A stretch of 64,000 nucleotides of DNA, from the NCBI GenBank assembly GCA_039111635.1, contig JBCAQO010000001.1:1674001-1738000 (forward strand), in the 5' to 3' direction. Shown here in pieces: positions 10,993 through 22,749 of the stretch. Origin of the DNA: Heterobasidion occidentale (lineage: Eukaryota > Basidiomycota > Agaricomycetes > Russulales > Bondarzewiaceae). Under the pieces are notes generated by a model. The model made no database searches and was not told where the DNA came from. It worked only from the letters and a program-made list of their open reading frames with translations. Position numbers and translations under genes: made by a program. Every line of letters starts with the position of its first letter. Within the stretch, counting starts at the first letter, position 1.

Positions 10993-12560
10993 TCAGAAAA
11001 TGCTGCAAGTTCCAATGAAGAAACCCACAAACAGGGTCGCAAATACTCCCAGATAGTTGCTTGACATCCTGAAAGCTGGAATCGCGGCGCTAGAGGTGGA
11101 TACGGAAGACGATGACGACGACGACGACGAGGAAGAGGAAGAAGAGGATACAGGCGACGGAACGGGAGTCGCTGGATTATAGGTAACGCCGTTTGCCGTG
11201 GCAGCAACCTGGAAGACAGAGCCGCCGCCATATTCATAGAACTATCATATATGTGTGAGTTTGTGGATTATATATCTGAAGGAGAAGGCTGCAAATGCAC
11301 ATACATCGACAAGCATGAAATTGGGGTTGCGGCTGTGCTGAGCTGCGCAAGTTTCTACTTGCTGACCGAGAGACCCTACGCCACTCACAGCATTCGTTGT
11401 ATTGGCGCGCGAGGAATCCGGCGCAGGCTGGCCAAGTATGATTTTGTCCAGAAAGTGGTTGATCAGATACATCTGAGTGGACGTATCACCGTTCGTCCGA
11501 TTGACATTGCAATCGAAGGTGGTATCAGTGACATCATACGCAGTCTCCCAGATATTGGTAAATTCTAGCGAACAGACGTTAATTTGGCATCACGGGATAG
11601 TGGTTTGTGATCATACCATCAATGAGATAAGACACGGACGTAGAGTCTGCCCCAGAGGCCAAGAACGTGACAAGTCGCTTGCCCGAGTCAATCATGCTGC
11701 CTAGAGTGGGCCAGCTGTCGAATGTAAGAGAAGATGCATTGGGGGAATATGAGATAGAGTCCAAGCCGACAGATTTGAATACACTGTCGTAATCAGATGG
11801 CTTGAAACCATCCGAGTTGACGATGAGAAGGGATACCACTACGCAATATGTCACCTCTCGGACGAATGCAGGGTTGAGAACTATTGAGAAGGCACTCACC
11901 ATCATTAGTATTGGCATCCATCCATGTCTTGACTACGTTATGGGCATGAATGACAGGACCTTACGCGATATCAATTATACTTACCTGAGCTGAGGTAGGT
12001 CTCGAGAGTCCCTCCATTGTAAAGCGCCTATTGAAGTTGTTAATATAAAAGGAATCATTCCTAACGATCAGCTAATGACACATACACAGGAAGTGTGGCA
12101 TAACTGTATCACGCCATTCTGATTGTGTGTCTGCATCTGCAGCATGCGAATCCCATCATTTAACTGTTGCGTCACTACGACACTTGTTCAGACATTCATA
12201 GGTAAGTGACCATCCTTTCACTCACCATTGTAGTCTTGATTCGTTGCCACTGAAGACATGTCGAATTGTGAATCAGGAGTCCTTAGTTCACAGAAAGTCC
12301 ACAAAATAATCGGTAGACTGACAATTGTTTGTTCCTACGGCATATGAATCATGCGCACCTACGAAGGTGACGTTTCCGAAGTTCTTTCCGCAGAGCTGGA
12401 CCCTCTTGATATCAGTTGTCTAAAAGCAAGGAGGCGAATGACGTTACCTCAGAATGACCATTGCACGTCGTCGCCTATGCTCTAACGAGGCAGCTTGGGT
12501 ACTCGGCGTGAAAAGGGAGAGGAGGGCGACCGGCGCCAAGGCCATTATTGAGGGGATCAT
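10993..12560 (-). CDS. Secreted PLC-like phosphodiesterase, C-terminally anchored
   Basis: Belongs to the fungal branch of the PLC-like TIM-barrel phosphodiesterases; the natural substrate is not known. The start MIPSIMALAPVALLSLFTPS looks like a signal peptide. The family signature VTFVGAHDSYAVGTNN contains the catalytic His-Asp pair, and DGIRMLQMQTHNQNG and LCHTSC follow. The middle has DVVSLLIVNSDGFKPSDY and SMIDSGKRLVTFLASGAD, then a Cys/Asn-rich part (ETCAAQHSRNPNFMLVD). A long serine run (near 11110-11150) leads to a hydrophobic C-terminus, GVFATLFVGFFIGTCSIF, as expected for a GPI-anchor signal. About eight short introns. One base is missing near 12466-12476 before TCNGHSE. Confidence 0.8.
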
Positions 12561-13498
12561 TGTGCAAGCAAGATAGAAAAGAGCGACTGAGTAGGAGAGA
12601 AATAAGGCGGACAGATCAGATGGTTACAGTAATAGACCCGGCCGCAAGCGTTCGTCACGCGTCAGCATACGGCTCTACTCAGCTGCAGCGGCGCAGTCGG
12701 GCGCAGCAGCTTATGCACTCCAGACCAGAACAAACGTCATCCCAATTCTTGTGGTGCTCATTGAACATCCATTCGGATTGGGACGTCACGTCCTGGTTAA
12801 TACGACAGGTCTTGTCTTGTGTTTCAGTCTGCTGGGTGCACGTCTTCTTACATATTTGGATCAAAGAAACATTACTCGGACGCATACGGGCGAATGGCCA
12901 GATTGACGCTAGAAAACCAGCGGCAATTTGCTTGAGGATCACAAAGTGGTATGTCATTGGAGCATGCCTAGCGGACAGGGAAGGGAATGGCGTGCATTGG
13001 TACAAACTTACTACAATGAGATCTAGAAGACCTTTCGACGTTCGAGAATAACATTGGAAACGTGCTGCACAAACTCTTCAAAGCTTCAGGCCTCAGTGAC
13101 TACGCAGGTCAAGGTTGTCATGCGTAGAATGTCAATGTCACCTGGATCTCCCTGTCGCAATAAGGTGCTGGAAAAATGCAGCTCCTGAGACATCGTTCAG
13201 GCTTACATGGGCACTATCCGAACAAGCAGTTGGCTCGAGACGTAGTGTAGACAAAGTTGAAAGCGTAGCTTGGATGTGAATCATCACCATCAAGCAGAGG
13301 TGGATGTCGGCTCGCATATGTCGTTGTGCTAGTCCTTGAATATGCAGTTGTGTATGATCGCGTCTTGCTGCGACTGATTTCTGGAAGAGAGGCCAACAAC
13401 TGCCAACAAGCGGCGCGCGCTTGCGCGCCGCGATTAGTACGTACCCGATGGACACATAACCTCACTCCACCCACAACCAACTGCGCTCTGCCTTCCAC
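12561..13498. other. Divergent promoter region, PLC-like gene and myosin light chain
   Basis: About 940 bases between two divergent starts. Open frames in it resemble nothing known and lack conserved motifs. It contains a GC-rich perfect hairpin at 13410-13431, described separately. Confidence 0.45.
13410..13431. repeat. Perfect GC hairpin, 9-base arms
   Basis: GCGGCGCGC and its exact reverse complement GCGCGCCGC flank a 4-base GCTT loop. It lies 68 bases upstream of the myosin light chain ATG, in its promoter or 5' leader. A folded RNA leader or a palindromic protein site are both possible. Confidence 0.7.
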
Positions 13499-14204
13499 AT
13501 GTCCCGCTATCCAGCCCACCTTTCCCCCAACATCACTCCCACGAAGCTTACCAAAACCAAAAGTCTCGTGCCCGCCGTGAACCCTCTGGCGTGTTCTCTC
13601 TCTTTCAACCACCCCAGATCCAGCAATTCAAAGAGGCCTTCGCCCTCATAGATCAAGACAGAGATGGGATAGTAAGCGAGCAAGATCTGAAGGATACCTT
13701 TGCGAGTCTCGGTATGTTTCGCTCACAAGCCCCGCTTCATCGTGATCATACCGAACAAACCGGCAGGAATCACGCCCTCGAAACAAACGATGGACGATTT
13801 GCTTACTGATCGTCCTGGTACACATGATCGTATCGGGTCCTCTTCTTCTATGGATGACTCGGACAGGGGGATTAACTTTGCCATGTTCCTGACGATGATG
13901 AGCGAACACCTCTTCGATTTCGACACGGAAGCAGAACTGGTTGACGCGTTCGCATGCTTTGATGAAAGTGATTCTGGCATGGTCAAAGGAGATGAAATCA
14001 GCAAATGGTTAAGCGAGACAGGAGAAAGAATGGATCAAAAAGAGGTGAGAGATCCCCAGAACAGGATGGAAGAACTGTACTCATTCAGACTAGATTGATA
14101 GATTCTTGAAGGGTTCTTTCACCGATCGACAAGGTAACTTCAATTACAGAGAATGGGTGAAGGTTCTTCGAGTCAACGAAGACGGTGATGAGCCTGAACC
14201 CTAA
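13499..14204 (+). CDS. Myosin II regulatory light chain (EF-hand protein)
   Basis: Calmodulin-superfamily light chain that binds the IQ neck of a conventional myosin and supports cytokinesis. A short basic N-terminus (RARREPSGVFSLFQPPQIQQ) precedes EF-hand 1, FALIDQDRDGIVSEQDLKDT. MDDLLTDRP, INFAMFLTMMSEHLFDFDTE, then FACFDESDSGMVKGDEISKW and the C-terminal NFNYREWVKVL follow in the usual order. Only the first loop looks fully competent for calcium, typical of regulatory chains. Introns are 13712-13766 and 14045-14093. One base is missing near 13562-13566, between KLTKTKS and RARREPSG. With it added, the coding sequence is 603 bases (200 residues), an exact multiple of three. The serine target of the light-chain kinase may lie in the broken N-terminus. 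Confidence 0.85.
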
Positions 14205-15524
14205 GCATCAAGTGCCTACGTGTTGTACTTATATTTTTACGACGGTTGACGATGTATACCCATGTCACATTTTCACTCATGTAGATCGAACAGAATAAGA
14301 GGTACCTATCTCCTTAGACTCTCGAGAGCAAATGTTTCTAATAATCTTCATACAGTATATTGTGAAAACACTAGCTATGCCGTGTACACCGAGTTTATTA
14401 AAGTCATCAGATCCACTGCCTTTCGAGTGGGTCAGCTGGGAATTTACCTTCTCCCTTTGCAAATCCCTTCAACGTCTCTGATTTTTTTTCCTAATCCTCT
14501 GCTCCTCTCCAACTTATTGCAAGGCTAAATCGTCTCTGGGTGAGATCCCGTTTTTCTGCGATTCAAATTCATATTGCCTCGTCTTCTATCACCCAGACTG
14601 GCCTCCAGACCACGCTTTCCAGCTCTAGTCGCAATCATGAGCAGTGCGGCGCCTGCGTGTTTCGACAGTTCTGGTGTTTCACCACTGGCGGAGCCTATAT
14701 CCTTCTCGTCCTTCTCGGACTGTCTACCCAACACATCCTTCATCTACTGCTGTGACCATCGGCCAAACGTACCCTTTCCTCCCCGGCTCCTCCTTCATAA
14801 TCGGGATTGTGGAGCTGCTCCTTCCTCTAGATAGAATGCTGAACATCACCTCCGGAGGAGAATCATCTCATAGTCCCCGTTGCTACGGTAGGCTACTTCA
14901 TTACTAGCGCGTGTGTAGAATCGACTGACGTTTTTGATAGAGTGTAGCCCTTCATGCTCGATCATGGGGTGGTGCAAAAGTATATCTATCCCCTGTCGAT
15001 GACTCCTACTACACACACATTGAGTACGTTGATTCGATCACGGGCATTCATAGAGCATACTAGTCTGTGGAACATGTTCTCTTTGTCGGTGGTCGCGACC
15101 TCTCGCGTCGAGGCTCACGTGGTCTTTATGCTCATATCGGTTCCTCAGCCTCATTAATTTCTCCTTCAGCCTCACGAGCAGTTTGTCCCTTGGTCGTTGG
15201 TATGTCGCATGAAGTCGGGCGCTTCCGCGGTGTTCAACACGAAGCGTATGGAAAATGTTGCTGTCAGACAACTGTGCGAACATATCTTCTTGGGCAATCG
15301 AGTGACAACGTCAAAACTTTGATGGATTCCCGCACCCCGCGGTGCGTATACCGTGCTGGTGAGCATCACAGCTCACCACCTGTATGTGTTGCCTACGATA
15401 GTGGGTGTGTGACACAATGATGCTAGGAGAAATCAAGTGCAGAGGACGCCATGAGCCCTGCAGTATGTTTCGTGTTGATCGATCAATAATGAGAGACAGT
15501 CGCAGACGCACAGACGTACCGAAC
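14205..15524. other. Unresolved 1.3 kb between myosin light chain and MFS gene
   Basis: Contains short plus-strand frames from an ATG at about 14637 (MSSAAPACFDSSGVSPLAEP) and hydrophobic pieces in other frames (GGAYILLVLLGL, FLPGSSFIIGIVELLLPL). This could be a small membrane protein gene cut by introns or frame errors, but no family was recognised and no consistent model could be built. Non-coding sequence is equally possible. Confidence 0.3.
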
Positions 15525-17278
15525 TTATTGAGGGTGAGCGAACTCTCTGGGAATATGCAGAGAAGCAAAGACTCCGGCGAGAGTAATGACCCACAAGATG
15601 CAAAAGACCATGGAGCCCCCAAGAAGGTTATGCTCTAGAGAGATGGCATAGAGAGATGATGCGAGCGCGGGAGACAGGGAACGACAAAGGGATGCGGTCA
15701 TCTGAGCGATGCCATTAGTCGTCCCATAGGCAGATTTTGACGGTGCACTGTCGACAAGATATAATTGCATGGTCCCTATCAGAAAGGATGATAAATCGAT
15801 ATGAGCTGAGCAAATAGAAGGGACTGGACTGACCATAGCACAGGAAAAGCATACTGCTGCATGCCAACTGCATTATGAGAACTAACCATACCCACGTCGA
15901 CCGTCCCCCCCGCGCGCTTTGTGAGGAAACTCATGAGAGGATACGCGGGGAATACGAGCAACATGCACGCAAATGCGACGATATACAGCCTTCGAGTTCC
16001 GACCTTCTCAACTAAAGGGGCAAATATAATGGACTGTATAATCCCGTTGAACATGCCACAAGTGCCCATGATTGCACCTATGGTGAACGGGTCAAATCCG
16101 AGACCGCCCAAAGGAATGGACGTGGAGTACGTGAGAGGGAGAAGAACTTGATGAGATTGATCTACCAGGGCAAGAAATGTGTAATTGATGAGAAGGATGA
16201 TGAGACGTGGGGTCAAAAGTGAGCGGATTGACGGAGAGGATTCCTCTGAGTCGGGTATGTCAGGAATCACAGATTCGGATGGCGGCTGAGAGTTATTATA
16301 GGCAGACCCATCGCCATGGGTTAGAAGTGTTGACGTTTCAGATGCGTCTATAGATGATTGTCGTGAAATTTTTTGCTTCTGGCGTTTGATTGCGGCTGGC
16401 AGAGTCTGAGTGCAACAATTGGTTTGGAGACTCTAATAAACTCGTGAAGTGGCGCACCTCTTGCAATCCCATAGCAACTACTATCAAGAGCACAAGGGAT
16501 AGCAGTCCCGCTACCGCGCAAGGCATAAAATAAGGGTACAATCTCAAGAAGTCAGATCGTCCAAATAACTTTGGCCAACGTTCAGCTGGTCTCGAGAAAA
16601 GGCCACCGATCAAAGGGCTACAATGGGACCGTCAATAGTACCCAATATAACGAGGCAAGCACCCTCGTACCCAACAGTCACTCCAGCCGCCCATTGTAAT
16701 GGGATGTAGCCAAATGCACGAGCCATATTCGTCGAGTCAGTTAGTTCTCCCATTGCGCTTTTTGTGACACCTATGTTGCCATTAGCAATTCCCTGTATGA
16801 ATCGGCTGGTGACCAGGAGCCAGAATGTTTTAGAATAAACCGAAGCTGAACATAGACGCAGACAATATGACAAGGCCGAGCATCAGGATGGGCTTTCGTC
16901 CAATTCGATCTGATGCACGGCCCCATTGAACGACAGAAGCCGCTTCTCCCACGAAAAACAACGATTCCTAGGACGAGTGAATATGAGACCGATGCATGTG
17001 TCAATATCTAATGGGCTTCAGAAAGTATGACTGACGATGATACCGGCGTAATAACCTGTTTTCTTTTCGTCACCTTTAGTGATGCCCGTCTCTCGAACAA
17101 AGGCATTAACGAAGGGATAAATGACCGTCGAGCTGACGGGTTCAGCGAACATAATCAGAACGACAAGAAACAACTGCATTTTCGGCAAAGGTGTGCGATG
17201 GACCTTGCGATCTTCCCTTGCCATCTGAACATCATCATCTGAGGCCGCTGAAAGATCATGGCCCGATTGAGCAGACAT
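15525..17278 (-). CDS. Major facilitator superfamily transporter, DHA1-like
   Basis: Twelve-helix proton-coupled transporter; substrate unknown. The cytosolic N-terminus MSAQSGHDLSAASDDDVQMA leads to helix 1, MQLFLVVLIMFAEPVSSTVI. The loop 2-3 signature reads WGRASDRIGRKPILMLGL, the classic G-x-x-x-D-R-x-G-R-[KR] motif. SRFIQGIANGNIGVTKSAMG is helix 4 with the family's conserved RxxQG. A long acidic central loop (SVIPDIPDSEESSPSIRSL) separates the halves, and the second half includes QSIIFAPLVEKVGTRRLYIV. The protein ends REFAHPQ. At least five introns (for example GVTVG to PLIGGLF). One base is missing near 16831-16836, at GLF to SKTFWLL. It precedes allantoinase on the same strand. Confidence 0.85.
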
Positions 17279-17751
17279 GTTGATGCAGTCCAAGGATGTG
17301 GAAACGTTTGATAAATGCTCTTCTGTTGATATATAAAGCAAAGATGAGTCAGAAAATTTCCGTCGGAGTGCTAGCCTTATTCTCAGCGGCATCGTTGTTT
17401 TGAAGTAGCAGAACGAGTACGCTATTAGGATTAGGCGGCGTTAAACATGATGTATGGACGTCTATTTATCAATTGACGTGGGAAATATAAACAAGACGTA
17501 TCTAAAGGAATTACTCCGAATGGCGATGACGTGAACCAGACGCTTATCGCCATGCTCGTTCTATGGCGTTAGAGGCTATCTGAGGCATTATAGCCATGGT
17601 TCATCATTTAGTTGTATATTTTAGGCGCCCATGCCCATGCGGTTCGATCTCGCTAGGGATCTTCAATATAGTCGAAGAAAATGTATTTCGTGACGTACTG
17701 CTACGGTGAACTTAAACTTCATGGCCTCGTCACAGCAGCTTTCCAGCTGGT
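17279..17751. other. Intergenic region, MFS gene to allantoinase
   Basis: About 470 bases between two co-directional minus-strand genes, presumably the MFS promoter. No motif or coding signal was recognised. Confidence 0.35.
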
Positions 17752-19365
17752 TTAAGTTGCAAACTCGCCTTGGGTCCGATCAAAGACGAGTGTCCTCTTA
17801 CAAACGTCTTCAGTACTTGACCGGATAAATCAGCCCCTCATAAGGTGTAAGTTTATTCTTGAAGTTCAGTGAGCTCTTGGTTACCTGGAGTTTAAAAAGT
17901 AAGTGCTCGAAACAACGATGAACGAAGAGATGGTTTACTCTATACTGAATCTCGGGGTCCCAAACGATCAGGTCAGCGTCGTAGCCGGACTGAATACGAC
18001 CCTTTCTGTCACTGAGTGCAGCATGCTTCGCCGTTTCTCCACTAGTCCATTCCATGATCCTCCCAATCTCAATGCCCCTCTTCCTTCCCTCCGTCCAAAG
18101 CAAGCTGAGGCCAAGCCCCAAGGTGCTGATCCCTCCCCATGCAGCCATTATGTCTCCCTCGTCAACCTTCTTCAACTCTGCCACGCATGGACTGTGATCA
18201 GAAACGACAAAGTCGATCGTTCCATCCTTCAGTGCTTCCCACAAAGCTTCGCGATTTTCGTCGTCACGAATGGGTGGGCAACACTTAAATTCGGGACGAC
18301 CACGGGGTATTGAGGACGCGGAGAGACAGAGGTAATGGAAACATGTTTCGACGGTGAGTTTACTGCCAGAAGCTTTGGCTTCACGAATGAGGGGTAGACT
18401 TTGCGCGGCCGAGAGGTGCACTATATGGCAGCGGAGGGATGGGTATGAACGCTGCAACGATGTGATGCGACTGATTGCATTTATCTCGAAAGCCTGAGGG
18501 CGTGAGGAAAGGAATGTGCTGTAGAGGGTAGGATCCTTCGGGGCCTGCTCATCGTCCAAGGTGGAGTCATCGAATTCCGCATGAAACAATAAGACAGACT
18601 CCGTGTCCTTTGAATAATTTTCGTAAAGGAAGGACCATGTGTAGGAATCATGTTTCGCACCTCTAAGTTCTTCATAGCAGGGTGCAAGTCGCTTTCTGTG
18701 ACGCATGGAAATTCCTGAAGATATATCAGAAATGGTGTCTAGAATCTGATCATATTCAATGCCGCACGTACTTCGACTCCGCTTTCGATCATGAAACATT
18801 TGAATCCCTTGACTCCAGCTTCGACAAGTGGTTTCAAGTGTGTCTAATGACCGATTGCTCATTCCGGAGGACCGACTCTCGCAGGGAAAGCCTCGAACCT
18901 CGTTTCCAGGAATGACACCTCCCCAAAATGCGACATCGGTCCAACACTGACCGTCCGCCGATGCTCGTTTGAGGTTCAGATTCTCTACGGTTGTGGTAGG
19001 GGTATTGAATTGAGCGGCATATCAACGACAGTTGTGACGCCGCCCGAAGCTGCTGCACGAGTTCCAGTCCAGAAACCCTCCCAATCCGTACGTCCAGGTT
19101 CATTCAGGTGTACATGCGCACTGCAATCAGATCAGCAGGTGAAGCAATCGAAAATCTAGATATCAACGTACTCTACTAGGCCTGGGAGGATGAATTTGTC
19201 ACCAGCATCCAACCAGTTCACATCTTCAATGCCGGGGTATGCATCTCTTTCTCTCCGCTCTCCGTGAATCGCAGTGATCTTACCAGTCTGGATGGACACT
19301 TCTATTGTTGCGGGCCTGGGCGAATCGAATCCAGGCAAAAGAGCAAGGCCCGTAAAAACACGCAT
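17752..19365 (-). CDS. DAL1: Allantoinase
   Basis: Zinc amidohydrolase that opens allantoin to allantoate in purine catabolism, allowing use of purines as nitrogen source. The start [20 protein letters not shown] and FILPGLVE precede an intron leading to [20 protein letters not shown], the metal-binding HxH region as in other cyclic amidohydrolases. [17 protein letters not shown], the carboxylated-lysine region GVKGFKCFM, then [15 protein letters not shown], and [13 protein letters not shown] and [10 protein letters not shown] supply the other ligands. The C-terminus has KNKLTPYEG and VLKTFV. Two bases appear missing near 17781-17786 and 17835-17842, after which a stop at 17752 is reached through [13 protein letters not shown]. 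Neighbouring MFS and methyltransferase genes run the same way but no functional link is shown. Confidence 0.9.
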
Positions 19366-19680
19366 GAGGGTACTGACGAATGACGAGGATAAGAGACAAA
19401 AGTCAGTCGGATGGACAACGACCCGTGCTGAACGTCGAACGCGTTGAAAGGCTCTGGTAAAATCTGATATTTACGTCCTGCTGCAGGTCTAGCACCGGGC
19501 CGACGAGTGCCGATTTGCGACATGAGTCTGCCGAGCGTCCGCCGAACCTTATGAGCAAAATAAGCAACTAGTTATTTTGCATACGAGTCACGATTGTACA
19601 TGTATACACTGAAAAAAGGGAGGTCCGAGTCCAGCGTCGAACAATTCATCTATCCGCTGTTGCTGCCCTCCTTTCCCAAC
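19366..19680. other. Intergenic region upstream of allantoinase
   Basis: 315 bases between the allantoinase start and the 3' end of the first methyltransferase, same strand. No GATA cluster or coding signal was identified by eye. Confidence 0.35.
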
Positions 19681-20912
19681 CTAAATTCGAGTAACACACC
19701 AGGTCATTAATAGACTGGTTCGAGTCTGTCCAGGCAGTAATGCCGTCCCGTCTGGCCTCGTCACCTCCTCCAATATCGCTTCAACTTTGAACGTGCCCTT
19801 TCAAAAACCTCTTCCTCCCAGAGCTTCTTCCAACTGTCGGGTGAATGACAGAACATAAAAATTCCTTTGGCGATAGGTCCTCTCAATCCCTTTACCGTAT
19901 TCGACCCATGTTGTCCGAAAATCATGGATCCCGGCTCCGGAGAAAGAAGACCAGCGAATGCCTTCACGAGTTGAAGCTGTCCTTCTTCTGGGAAGAGATG
20001 GAAGAACGAGGACGCATGTATGGCTGAGACTCGCCCGATGAGTGGGTTCAAAGAGGTCAGGGACTGGAGATCCGGCGCTGGCCCAGAGGGCGCTGTAGCA
20101 ATCGCGAACGGGGGCACTACTTTGAGGTGGGAAGAGTTGAGCGCATCACCCGGGATAAATGGCACGGGAAGCTTTCAGGCGTGTCTTGAAAGAGCTTGTG
20201 TCCTAGGGTCCAAAAGTCTGGGGAAACCTACTTAGCCTCATAAAAGCGAAAGTTTCACTGTTTAGGTAGTCACCTTTCTCCAAGTCAGATGCGATAACGT
20301 TCTGGACTGGGTATCCGTCTGCAATGGCCTTACGAACATCATTCCCGACTGATATTAAATGTCTCGTTATCAGGAGGTTAGAAATCATTGGTACCCAATA
20401 CTTACAACAGCAACCTATATCGAGGAGTATTGCGCCTTCCCTTTTCTTACCTAGCTCGAGAAGCGCATCATACGCGAAAAGACGAGATATCTTCAACCTG
20501 AAATGTAAAGTCAACTGTGGGATACTCGCGGCCAAAATGTGTTGATCGTACTTTGTGAATGCAAAGCGACGGATGCATGGGTACGGATAGACCTACGATG
20601 CGCCAAAACTCAGTCAGTAAAGATAGGCAACTTGGTTGATAGAAATAAATCAGCGAGTACCTTGAACGCCTCTTCTTGGGCCTCCACGATATGCTTCTTC
20701 AACTGTTCGTCGTCTTGGATGCCAGTCTGAGATTTGAAGAAAGCACTCTCAGCGTCATCTAGATTGTAAAACATGATGTCCTGCAGAGGGAGCGACTGGA
20801 AGTCAGCTCGCAAGGTGCTCAAACGGTCGTTTTCGGCCATGCTGCGAATGTTCTTCACAAGAAAGGAGTCTGTGGGAGAGGTCGTAGTGTGGGATGCGAC
20901 GAAAGACTCCAT
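19681..20912 (-). CDS. SAM-dependent methyltransferase, tandem copy 1
   Basis: Class I methyltransferase of a fungal family whose members occur in secondary metabolism; substrate unknown. An N-terminal FFKSQTGIQDDEQLKKHIVE segment leads to KISRLFAYDALLELGKKREG and motif I, AILLDIGCC, which an intron joins to FGNDVRKAIADGYPVQNVIA, ending in the acidic ASDL of motif II. FWTLGHKLFQDTPESF, RVSAIHASSFFHLF and GLLSPEPGSMIFGQHG follow. The end WCVTRI is shared with copy 2. Bases are missing near 19797-19803 and 20168-20172. Start MESFVASHTTTSP (20912) was taken as the first ATG of the exon. About 70-80 percent similar by eye to the next gene, so a tandem duplicate. Confidence 0.75.
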
Positions 20913-21462
20913 ACACTCGAACGGTGTTTTAAACACACCTGATCATGCTTTCCGACGGGAGTGCCGTCGGCACACATTTTGACGATACAAGCTCGTTTGT
21001 CAGATATATATAGAGCATAGGATGTCATGTGTTGTCCGACGGAAGGATGCCCCAGCATATGAGGGAAGCGCCGCCGGGTGTAGTGCTGATAGCACTGTCC
21101 GTCGGAAAGGGTGACGAACCAGCCCTTAGCATCGCTGCGGACCCGGGGGGTGATAGATATGACGATGCCCGAGGACAACGCGTCACCGCACAGAGTCTAC
21201 ACCATTGTGTACTTGGAAAAAAAAAACTCACGTGTCACTGTGTAAATCATTTGGAAGCCAACACCGTACCGCTGATGAGAGAAGTCCCTTGTTCCTCAAG
21301 TCGGATCATGTCGCTGCATTGGAGGCCATGATACAGGATAGCATCGCTCGTAAGATGAGAAGATCACGGACTGTAGAAACGATCTACCATACAAGTCGCG
21401 TCTCAGCTGTTCAGGTATCGAGCAACCTCAGCAGGTCCGCCGTGAACCCGTCCGGCCTTGAG
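20913..21462. other. Spacer between tandem methyltransferases
   Basis: 550 bases between copy 1 and copy 2, which point the same way. One minus-strand frame crosses it but shows no family resemblance. An A9 run lies at about 21217-21226. Confidence 0.35.
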
Positions 21463-22690
21463 TCAAATCCGTGTAACACACCAGTCCATCATGTAAAATT
21501 TCCTTCCAGCTTCTTTAGGCAGCACGGCCGCCAAATCCGGTCGCTGCACCTCGTGCAGCGTCGCCTCCGCTTTGAACGTGCCCTTCTCGAAGGCTTCCTC
21601 CTCCCAGAGCTTCTTCCAGCTGTCAGGCGAATGGCAGAACATAGCATAGTCTCCGACAATAGGGTTTCTTAGCCCTTTCACCGGCCGCGACCCATGCTGT
21701 CCAAAGATAATAGATCCCGACTCCGGAGAGAGGAGACCAGCGAGAGCTCTGACCAGATGAAGCTGTCGTTCTTCTAAGAAAAGGTGGAAGAAGGAGGACG
21801 CGTGTATGGCCGAGACTCGCCCAAGGAGCGGGTTTAAAGAGGTCAAGGATCGAAGATCTGGCGCTGGTCCGGGGGGCGCCGTAGCCATCGTGAACGGGGG
21901 TACTACTTCGAGGTGGGAGGAGTCGAACGCATCACCCGGAATGAAGGGAACGGGAAACGTCTCGGGGGTATCAAGGAAAAGCTTGTAACCTAGATCCCAG
22001 AAGCCTAGGTAGAAACGTCAGCTTTGCAGTGCTAAGGTGATGCGGTAGGATCACCTTGTCTCAAGTCAGACGCGAGCACGTTCTGGACCGGATATCCGTC
22101 CGCGACAGCTTTCCGGACGTCATTCCCGACTAGGGTTCAAAGGTGTCATTGGAAGATACTGGAATTCGTGGGATATGAGACTCACAGCAGCAACCGATGT
22201 CGAGAAGGATTGCGCCCTCCCTTTGCTTGCCTAGTTTTAACAAGGTATCGTATGCAGAGATCCTAGATATTTTTAACCTGTGAAAGAGTACATTTGTTAG
22301 GGTCATGCGATGTCGGCGAGTCATGGCCATACTTTGTGAATGCGTAGTGGCGAATGCATGGGTACGGATGGACCTGATATATGATGATACTGTGTAAGAA
22401 AGTTGGCAGCAGCTGGCCGACAGTGAATAGTTACGCACCGAAAAGGCCTGTTCTTGGATCGCCACGATATGTTTCTTCAGCTGTTCATCATCGTGGATGC
22501 CAGTCTGAGATTTGAAGAACATGCTCTCCGCGTCACCGAGGCTATACAGACTCTCTTCTAAGGGAAGGAAATAGTGTTGGGGTATAAAACCCTTCACGCT
22601 CTTCTCATCTTCAGGCATATTCGACTGTGAATCTGCAGTAGAGTGTGGCCGTGCGAGAGGTAGACGAGGAGTCGCATCGCGACGGGCCAT
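21463..22690 (-). CDS. SAM-dependent methyltransferase, tandem copy 2
   Basis: Close paralogue of the gene at 19681-20912, with an undamaged frame. The start MARRDATPRLPLARPHSTAD precedes ESMFFKSQTGIHDDEQLKKH and IVAIQEQAFS. An intron leads to LKISRISAYDTLLKLGKQRE and motif I, GAILLDIGCC. A further exon has the NDVRK-like stretch and the acidic DL of motif II. PETFPVPFIPGDAFDSSHLE, GRVSAIHASSFFHLFLEERQ, GLLSPESGSIIFGQHGS and CHSPDSWKKLWEEEAFEKGT follow, ending MMDWCVTRI. An alternative start at 22618 would remove 24 residues. The fold and cofactor are clear; the acceptor substrate is not. Similar proteins are found beside biosynthetic clusters, but no synthase is visible here. Confidence 0.8.
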
Positions 22691-22749
22691 CTTATAAACA
22701 TATCTGACAACGCAAGCCGATGGGAATGTTTTCGGCACAAGTCAGCGTC

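Noticed and set aside
12548..13051. 167-codon frame upstream of the myosin light chain
   Set aside because: No recognisable protein features and it overlaps the start of the PLC-like gene on the other strand.
20855..21178. 107-codon minus-strand frame between the methyltransferases
   Set aside because: Composition is mildly protein-like, but there is no family match and it overlaps the first exon of copy 1 in another frame.
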